A DNA stretch of 64,000 nt from JBCAXA01 sp038534295 (GTDB lineage: Bacteria; Pseudomonadota; Gammaproteobacteria; Steroidobacterales; Woeseiaceae): contig JBCAXA010000004.1 of NCBI GenBank assembly GCA_038534295.1, forward strand, positions 186,001-250,000. The letters are read 5' to 3'. Shown here one piece after another: positions 59,081 through 64,000 of this stretch; within the stretch, counting starts at the first letter, position 1, and each line of letters begins with the position of its first letter. Below the pieces are notes generated by a model that saw only the letters and a program-made list of their open reading frames with translations, ran no database searches and had not been told where the DNA came from. The position numbers and the translations under genes were made by a program.

Positions 59081-59662
59081 ATGTCTAAATCACGCTTGAC
59101 TGCATTAGTACGCTGGTTACCGGCACTGGCACTGCTCGCGGCGTTGCCGCTGACCGGCGCGCCGGTCGCCGAGGAAGAACGGGTGCCGATCGATCTGCGT
59201 CGAACGACGCTGGTGGTCCGCGATATCGACAACTCGTTAGCGTTCTACCGTGACGCACTCGGTATGCGGGTGATTTACGACAATTACATTCGCACGCCCC
59301 GCGCTGCCAAAGACGACGCGAGCGCCGAGATCTCACGGCGACTCGTCTTCGTCCGCGCGAATGACGACTACGTCGGCATCGTCGGCTTGCTGCAATACAT
59401 TAAGCCGGCCAAGCCCGCCGCAAACCAGGGTCTGGAGCCGTTTACGCCGGGCAGCTCGGTGCTGTTGTTCAACGCAAGCGATCTGGCGACGACCTTTGCT
59501 CGGGCCCGCAAGGTTACGGGTGTACGCGTGCTGTCCGAGCCCGCGAAGGTGTCGTATCCATCGTACGACGGCGCCAGCACGATCGACGTTATGGTCAGTA
59601 CGCTGACCGATCCGGATGGCTTTGTCATTGAGCTCAATCAACTCCTGACCGAATTGCGCTGA
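59081..59662 (+). CDS. Exported VOC-family (glyoxalase-like) protein
   Basis: This 193-residue protein has a signal peptide or anchor (about 9-27, ALVRWLPALALLAALPLTGAP). It has one VOC domain (about 45-190, RTTLVVRDIDNSLAFYRDALGMRVIY ... VSTLTDPDGFVIELNQL). A secreted VOC protein is unusual. It may act on a methylglyoxal-like or antibiotic substrate in the periplasm. The gene is directly upstream of a beta-lactamase gene (99-base gap), but a short GC stem plus six T near 59685-59705 may separate them. Confidence 0.82.
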   Translation: MSKSRLTALVRWLPALALLAALPLTGAPVAEEERVPIDLRRTTLVVRDIDNSLAFYRDALGMRVIYDNYIRTPRAAKDDASAEISRRLVFVRANDDYVGIVGLLQYIKPAKPAANQGLEPFTPGSSVLLFNASDLATTFARARKVTGVRVLSEPAKVSYPSYDGASTIDVMVSTLTDPDGFVIELNQLLTELR

Positions 59663-59761
59663 CGGCGGCCGCGGTCTGAATAGATCGGCGCATCGCCATT
59701 TTTTCGCCATGATTGCGCCGTTCAATATCGGCCAGGTTCCGGTTACGAATGGACGACGGAC

Positions 59762-60691
59762 ATGCGCGATGTAGCCAAACTCACGCTGACGTTTCTAACG
59801 CTGGTCGCCGTTGCGGCGCTCACGCTGGCGCGCGCCAGCGACGAACGCAGCGTTTACCTTGCCAACACGCTCAGCCAACTCGAGCACGATCTCAATAATC
59901 GACTCGGCGTATTCGTGCTGGACACGGCAACGGGGCGTCTGTTCGGTTACCGCGCCGATGAGCGATTCGCGACCGCCTCGGCATTCAAAGTGCTGCTTGC
60001 CGGCGTCGTGCTGGCTCGCGCCGAAGCCGGTGATTTCGCGCTCGACGATACGGTATCGATCGAGGGTGTCGAGATTCAGCCGCACTCACCGCTGATTGAC
60101 AAGCTCGACGGTTCATCGCCGGTGTCGCTGGCAGCCTTGTGCCAGGCCGCCGTTGAACTCAGCGACAACACCGCCACCAACCTTTTGCTCGCGAAACTCG
60201 GTGGGCCTGCCGGCTTCACGGCGCAACTGCGCGAATTGGGCGACGCAACCACGCGCATTGATCGGTGGGAAATCGAACTCAATACCAATTTGCCGGGCGA
60301 TGACCGCGACACGAGCTCGCCGGCGGCCATGGCAACCACGTTGGCCAGCCTGTTGGACGGATCGACGCTCACCGACGAGCACACCGAACTCCTGGGCAAT
60401 TGGTTGCGTGGCTCTAAGACCGGTCTGTCGCGGCTGCGCGCCGGCCTGCCGAACGACTGGGACGTCGGTGACAAAACCGGCACCGGCCAAAACGGCGCGG
60501 TCAACGACGTTGCGGTGATCTGGCCACCGAACGACGCACCGCCGGTCATCGTTGCTGTGTTGATGGACGGCGGCACGGCCGACTTCGCCACGCACAACGC
60601 CGCTCACGCCAAAATCGGCCAGGCCGTAGCGGCGTGGCTTGCGCAGTCAGAGCGCGAGCAGCAGCTCAGCCACTCGACCGGGATGCGTTAG
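59762..60691 (+). CDS. Class A beta-lactamase
   Basis: This 309-residue periplasmic enzyme has a signal peptide (about 7-25). All class A elements are present: Ser73-x-x-Lys76 (SAFK, with the catalytic serine), SDN at 134-136, the omega-loop RWEIELN with Glu170 (Ambler 166) and Asn174, and KTG at 238-240. The omega-loop is followed by PGDDRDTSSP, as in active enzymes. It hydrolyses beta-lactams by acylation and deacylation. No ampR or resistance cassette is adjacent, so it looks chromosomal. Spectrum cannot be read from the sequence. The last 45 bases overlap the convergent hydrolase. Confidence 0.92.
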   Translation: MRDVAKLTLTFLTLVAVAALTLARASDERSVYLANTLSQLEHDLNNRLGVFVLDTATGRLFGYRADERFATASAFKVLLAGVVLARAEAGDFALDDTVSIEGVEIQPHSPLIDKLDGSSPVSLAALCQAAVELSDNTATNLLLAKLGGPAGFTAQLRELGDATTRIDRWEIELNTNLPGDDRDTSSPAAMATTLASLLDGSTLTDEHTELLGNWLRGSKTGLSRLRAGLPNDWDVGDKTGTGQNGAVNDVAVIWPPNDAPPVIVAVLMDGGTADFATHNAAHAKIGQAVAAWLAQSEREQQLSHSTGMR

Positions 60692-61468
60692 CATGCCGAG
60701 CCGCTGCGTCGGCAAATCGAACCAATCCCAGCCGGGCGCCTGCGCGGGCCCATACATCGCGGCGCTCGATTGGCGAAACTCTTGACCGACGCAGTGCACG
60801 TACGCACGCGGCAAGCCCTGCCAGCCGCCGTTCGCGAACGATACCGGGTCAGTCCATTGCTTCGCCGGGTGATACGTTAAACGTTGACGCACGGACTCAG
60901 CCAGCGTTGGATGATCGGCCGGGTCGATCAACATCTTGAGCGGATACTCCGCGAAAAAGTCCATTAAGTAGCCGTCGACAAACTTCGCGCGGCGGGCCAG
61001 CCACCAGTCTGGCCACGCACCGTCCTCGTTGCGGCGCACCCAGGCAGCTCGCTCGGGCGTCGGCACAAAAGCGTCGAAAAACACGACGCGTCGAATGCGC
61101 TCACGAAATCGATCGCAAACGCCCGTTGCCGTTATGCCACCGAAGGAGTGCGCGACTAACGTGACGTCGTCGAGCTCTTCCAGCTCGATACAGCGACTCA
61201 CGTCATCGATATGCGTATCCAAACCGACGTTTGGCGTCGCAAGGTGGGCGCGTTCGCCGACGCCGGTACAAGTGATCGCAAACGCCCGATGACCCGCGCG
61301 AATCAGCCGGTTGGCGACGGGCGTCCAGACCCAGCCGCCGTGCCAAGTACCCGGTATCAAAACGAAATCGCGCGAATCGGCGCTACGCGCGCGGCGCGCG
61401 GCGAGGCCAGCCAGCGGCACTGCGGCAAGACCCGCGGCGAATTGACGACGATTGCTGCGCGACGGCAC
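60647..61468 (-). CDS. Tat-exported alpha/beta hydrolase
   Basis: This 273-residue protein starts at the GTG at 61468, 4 bases after the upstream VOC stop. It has a twin-arginine signal (SNRRQFAAGLAAVPLAG). It has an alpha/beta-hydrolase fold with VLIPGTWHGGWVW, the nucleophile elbow AHSFGG and a C-terminal histidine in MLTHPGRVAE. It resembles salicylate-esterase-type (hydroxynitrile lyase-like) hydrolases. It is the third gene of a minus-strand operon with an unknown protein (61892-62644) and a VOC protein (61473-61895). Confidence 0.82.
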   Translation of the reverse strand: MPSRSNRRQFAAGLAAVPLAGLAARRARSADSRDFVLIPGTWHGGWVWTPVANRLIRAGHRAFAITCTGVGERAHLATPNVGLDTHIDDVSRCIELEELDDVTLVAHSFGGITATGVCDRFRERIRRVVFFDAFVPTPERAAWVRRNEDGAWPDWWLARRAKFVDGYLMDFFAEYPLKMLIDPADHPTLAESVRQRLTYHPAKQWTDPVSFANGGWQGLPRAYVHCVGQEFRQSSAAMYGPAQAPGWDWFDLPTQRLGMLTHPGRVAELLLAL

Positions 61469-61472
61469 GCGG

Positions 61473-61895
61473 TTAACTGGCGAACAGGGCCCCGAAACGA
61501 CGCTGGATCTCGTCGCTGTCGAGATCTTCGCGACGCTCGGACAAAAACCACGCATAGCCGTACGGACAGCGCACGACGGCCTGCCGATGGCCGTGAAACT
61601 GATCCTCGGGCTGTCGCAACAAGGTCGCGCCGGCGCCTACCGCACGTTCGGTGGCGGCGTCGCAGTCGGCGACGTCGAGGACCAGCTTAAAAGGCAGCTC
61701 GCCACCTTCCGCCGGCGCGTTGGTCACTTGCGCCAGCATCAGGGTTGTATCAGCAAGGTCCATCTCGGCGTGCATGATCGATCCGTCCGGCCCGACCAAG
61801 CGATACTGTTCGGTCGCACCGAATGCTTCTGTGTAGAAGGCCAGCGCGGCGTCACCGTCGGCGACGCCGAGATAAACGTTCAGTCGAGCGCTCAT
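61473..61895 (-). CDS. VOC-family protein (PhnB/DUF1428-like)
   Basis: This 140-residue protein has one VOC domain of the PhnB type: NVYLGVADGDAALAFYTEAFGATEQYRL, then VLDVADCDAATERAVGAGATLLRQPEDQFHGHRQAVVRCPYGYAWFLSE. It is a cytosolic dimer in its family; many members have no known reaction. Its start overlaps the upstream unknown gene by 4 bases (ATGA). Confidence 0.85.
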   Translation of the reverse strand: MSARLNVYLGVADGDAALAFYTEAFGATEQYRLVGPDGSIMHAEMDLADTTLMLAQVTNAPAEGGELPFKLVLDVADCDAATERAVGAGATLLRQPEDQFHGHRQAVVRCPYGYAWFLSERREDLDSDEIQRRFGALFAS

Positions 61896-62644
61896 CGGTC
61901 GCCCTCGTGCAAGTCGAGTCGAGTCAGTTCGTAATGGGTCATCATGTAGCCGTCCACTTTGGCCTGCAGAAGAATGAACTCACCATCGTCGGTCGTCCAG
62001 ACTTCGTACGGCGGGTGTTCATTGGTTTCGTTGGAACCGGGTCGCTCGCTGCCGCGCTCGCCGAAGCAAAAATGCAGCGCATCGAATGTGCCGGCAGCAA
62101 CATCGATACGTTCGCGGCCGACGTACTCGACCGGGAATCCCGGCGGATGCCAGACCAACGACGGGCCGGTGGCGCCGCGATGATCGAGCGACGTCATCAG
62201 AAAACGATCGAGTGTCTGGACGCGTGGCCCCGCCGCGCGATCGATCGAGGCAAGATGCCAGGCGTCGCCCTGAATGGGGTGCGTGCCGAACAAGATCGGC
62301 GGCGAGTCGTAATCAAAGCGTTCGGAAATTCGGCCCTGCTCGTGGGTCCAGCCTTCGCATTCGGCAAACGTATCGGTGAAACGATACCAACTGGAGCCGT
62401 AGGACTCATCGCCGACCGCTAGGCGAACAAAGGCATCGCGCGTGACCCAGTCTCGGTCTTTGGTCAGGACGACATCGCGCATGACGTTTGGCGGATCATC
62501 AATCTCACAGTGCGCGCGGAGCGTGCGCCGCCCGTCGGTGTGCACCGTGATCATGAATCGCTCGCGACCGCGCTCGGCGCCGGCGCGCTCCGGCAGTCGC
62601 GAGGTATAGCGAATCTCGCCAATGATGGTTTTGTGTGGCCGCAT
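61892..62644 (-). CDS. Unknown protein, first gene of a three-gene operon
   Basis: This 250-residue soluble protein is rich in Trp, Tyr and charged residues (WVTRDAFVRLAVGDESYGSSWYRFTD, GWTHEQGRISERFDYDSPPILFGTHPIQGDAWHL, ERIDVAAGTFDALHFCF). It has no signal peptide. The C-terminal VEYVGRERIDVAAGTFDALHF resembles domains that read out small hydrophobic ligands (DUF3108-like), but I cannot assign it. It is divergent from the two-domain VOC gene with 75 bases between starts. Confidence 0.65.
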   Translation of the reverse strand: MRPHKTIIGEIRYTSRLPERAGAERGRERFMITVHTDGRRTLRAHCEIDDPPNVMRDVVLTKDRDWVTRDAFVRLAVGDESYGSSWYRFTDTFAECEGWTHEQGRISERFDYDSPPILFGTHPIQGDAWHLASIDRAAGPRVQTLDRFLMTSLDHRGATGPSLVWHPPGFPVEYVGRERIDVAAGTFDALHFCFGERGSERPGSNETNEHPPYEVWTTDDGEFILLQAKVDGYMMTHYELTRLDLHEGDR

Positions 62645-62719
62645 GGCTGTCGTCGGAGGCGCTGCTTACCCGACGGTACGGCGTTATGCTTGTTGACACC
62701 AGTCTGACGGAAACGCGCA

Positions 62720-63649
62720 ATGGTGAATCACTGGCATAGCGTCAGCATTGGCGTTGCAAGTTTTGACGCGGTCAGCGCGTTGTGGATCGATCGCTTTGGA
62801 TTTGACGTCGAGCGCGAGCACGCCGGCGACGATGCGTCGTTGGCGCGGCTCTGGGCGTTGCCCAGCGGAAGCATCGATCACCAATGGTGGCTCACCTGTC
62901 CCGGCCAATCGGCCGGACGGCTGCATATCGTGCAATTCTCCACGCATGCCGGCGCGGTGCGTGACGGTGCCCAGAGCTTCGATCTCTGCCCGAAGAACCT
63001 CGACGTGTACGTCGATGACATTGCGCGGCGCGTCGACGAGCTCCGAGCAGCGGGGCTGCGCTTCCGAAACGACGCCTTCAGCGACGTCGTCGCGCCGGAC
63101 GGTACCCATTTTCGGGAAATCCACTTGCCGGCCCATGACGGCCTGAACGTCGTATTGCTCGAAGTGGTTGGCAAGTCGCTGCCGTTTACGCGGCAAGGCT
63201 ATTTGGGCGTCGGCCCGCTGGTCACGACCGTGCCAGACGCCGACGCGGAGCGCGCGTTCTATCGTGAGCTGGGTTTCGAACCCCTGGCCCACAACGTGCT
63301 GGCTGGCGCCGAAATCGAGCGCATGATCGGCCTACCGGCGGGCGCGACGCTCGATGTGAGCATGCTCGGCGAACCGGCCAATCCGCTGGGCGAAATGGAA
63401 ATCATCCGATATGGCGGCACGAACGGCGCCGATCTCTACCCGCGCGCCCGCGCACCGGCACGCGGTATTTTGGAGATTCACGCGTACGTTGATGACCCGA
63501 GTGCGCTTGCGGCTGATCCGCCAACGAACGCGCAAACGAGTGAGCACATCGACGTCGGAGCCTCGCTGCTCGGCCGTGGCCCCGTCTGTCGATTACGTAC
63601 GCCGGCGGGTTTCGCCGTCAATCTCTGGCGATTCTCAGGAGCCGCTTGA
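62720..63649 (+). CDS. Two-domain VOC-family protein
   Basis: This 309-residue protein has two VOC modules, about 1-150 (HSVSIGVASFDAVSALWIDRFGFDVE ... LNVVLLEV) and about 160-309 (GPLVTTVPDADAERAFYRELGFEPLA ... VCRLRTPAGFAVNLWRF). Its architecture matches the protein at 51411-52310. Possible activities are lyase, isomerase or ring-cleavage dioxygenase. It overlaps the convergent partial gene at its 3' end by 15 bases. Confidence 0.82.
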   Translation: MVNHWHSVSIGVASFDAVSALWIDRFGFDVEREHAGDDASLARLWALPSGSIDHQWWLTCPGQSAGRLHIVQFSTHAGAVRDGAQSFDLCPKNLDVYVDDIARRVDELRAAGLRFRNDAFSDVVAPDGTHFREIHLPAHDGLNVVLLEVVGKSLPFTRQGYLGVGPLVTTVPDADAERAFYRELGFEPLAHNVLAGAEIERMIGLPAGATLDVSMLGEPANPLGEMEIIRYGGTNGADLYPRARAPARGILEIHAYVDDPSALAADPPTNAQTSEHIDVGASLLGRGPVCRLRTPAGFAVNLWRFSGAA

Positions 63650-64000
63650 CGCAGCCGCGGGCTCGTCGATGTCGTGCAACTCGAGAATCGGTTTGACGCA
63701 GGCAAGCGTCCGCCGCTTCGTTTCGTCAACGTCTAACGTATTTATCAGCACGAGATCGTCGGCATCGACAGGACGGTTCAGCAGCAGCAGCAACAGCCGC
63801 CGCACGTCGATTTCCTGCGCTTGCGCCAACCCAATCCACGTGTCGACCAGACAGGATTTGGTGCCGTCACGAATACTGGCCAGCGCGGTTTCCAGTTCGG
63901 CACCGGCGGCACCAGCGGCAATCAGCCGCCGCCTGAATTCGAGCTCGGTGTTGGCATCCATTTCGACGGACTGCAGGAGTTCGGCGCGTAGCTCGGCGAC
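63635..64000 (-). CDS. Hypothetical protein, 5' end beyond the right edge
   Basis: The reading frame remains open from the in-window ATG at 63961 to the window edge (ELRAELLQSVEMDANTELEF...), so the gene is probably longer and truncated here. The visible 122 codons are mainly helical (EFRRRLIAAGAAGAELETALASIRDG, then VDVRRLLLLLL-type leucine stretch) and acidic, ending in ASSGS. I recognise no family. Confidence 0.55.
   Translation of the reverse strand, partial: VAELRAELLQSVEMDANTELEFRRRLIAAGAAGAELETALASIRDGTKSCLVDTWIGLAQAQEIDVRRLLLLLLNRPVDADDLVLINTLDVDETKRRTLACVKPILELHDIDEPAAASSGS

Noticed and set aside
1..64000. CRISPR arrays, tRNA/rRNA genes, insertion sequences, prophage or origin
   Set aside because: No regular spaced repeats, transposase-like proteins or structural RNA signatures were recognised; a dedicated covariance-model search was not possible.

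Overview
The window is a high-GC, gene-dense chromosomal segment of a Gram-negative bacterium, most likely a gammaproteobacterium. Supporting features are TonB-dependent receptor and TolC-type outer-membrane genes, lipoproteins, an UrcA-family protein, class I fructose-bisphosphatase, RNase AM, a sigma-54 promoter and frequent GTG/TTG starts. The genus cannot be fixed from the sequence. No tRNA, rRNA, CRISPR array, insertion sequence or phage gene was seen.

Region 1 (1-13.5 kb) is housekeeping and signalling. It holds the end of a GGDEF/degenerate-EAL protein, a PAS histidine kinase overlapping a single-domain response regulator, an AlkB-type hydroxylase, a dienelactone-hydrolase homologue, a gluzincin-like protein, RNase AM and a TRIC-family channel. 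It ends with a three-gene operon resembling a type I secretion apparatus whose ABC ATPase domain has lost every catalytic motif.

Region 2 (13.6-29.4 kb) is mixed. It holds three glutathione-transferase-like genes (one with an N-terminal membrane anchor), a LysM-DUF3300 surface protein, a textbook sigma-54 promoter driving a 74-residue unknown protein, fbp, an OpgC-like acyltransferase, a YceI lipoprotein, an M19 dipeptidase, divergent D-alanine genes (alr and a D-amino-acid transaminase), and a DUF4139 protein that carries a TonB-box-like segment.

Region 3 (29.4-58.6 kb) is the most interesting part. It looks like a catabolic regulon built from several divergent operons. Their promoters share a 20-bp inverted repeat, TTGTTATAA-N2-TTATAACAA, that I see in no other promoter of this window apart from weak half sites. 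One operon encodes a GntR/HutC repressor, the obvious candidate to bind it. The regulon contains a TonB-dependent receptor and an MFS carrier for uptake, and two DUF3598-like lipocalin paralogues plus a CpcT/CpeT-like exported protein that may bind ligands. Its enzymes include an aldehyde dehydrogenase, an FAD oxidase, an NADP-dependent enone reductase, two carboxymuconolactone-decarboxylase-like proteins, an isochorismatase-type amidase, an amidohydrolase, an acyl-CoA ligase, a LeuCD-type hydratase, a class III CoA-transferase and an HMG-CoA-lyase homologue. LeuCD-like hydratase, CoA-transferase and HMGL-like lyase together would convert a citraconate-type (alkylmaleate) acid into a citramalyl-CoA-type thioester and then acetyl-CoA plus a 2-oxo acid. 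The starting substrate is unknown.

Region 4 (58.6-64 kb) holds YciI- and VOC-family proteins, an intact class A beta-lactamase, a Tat-exported alpha/beta hydrolase, and an unknown protein cut by the right edge.
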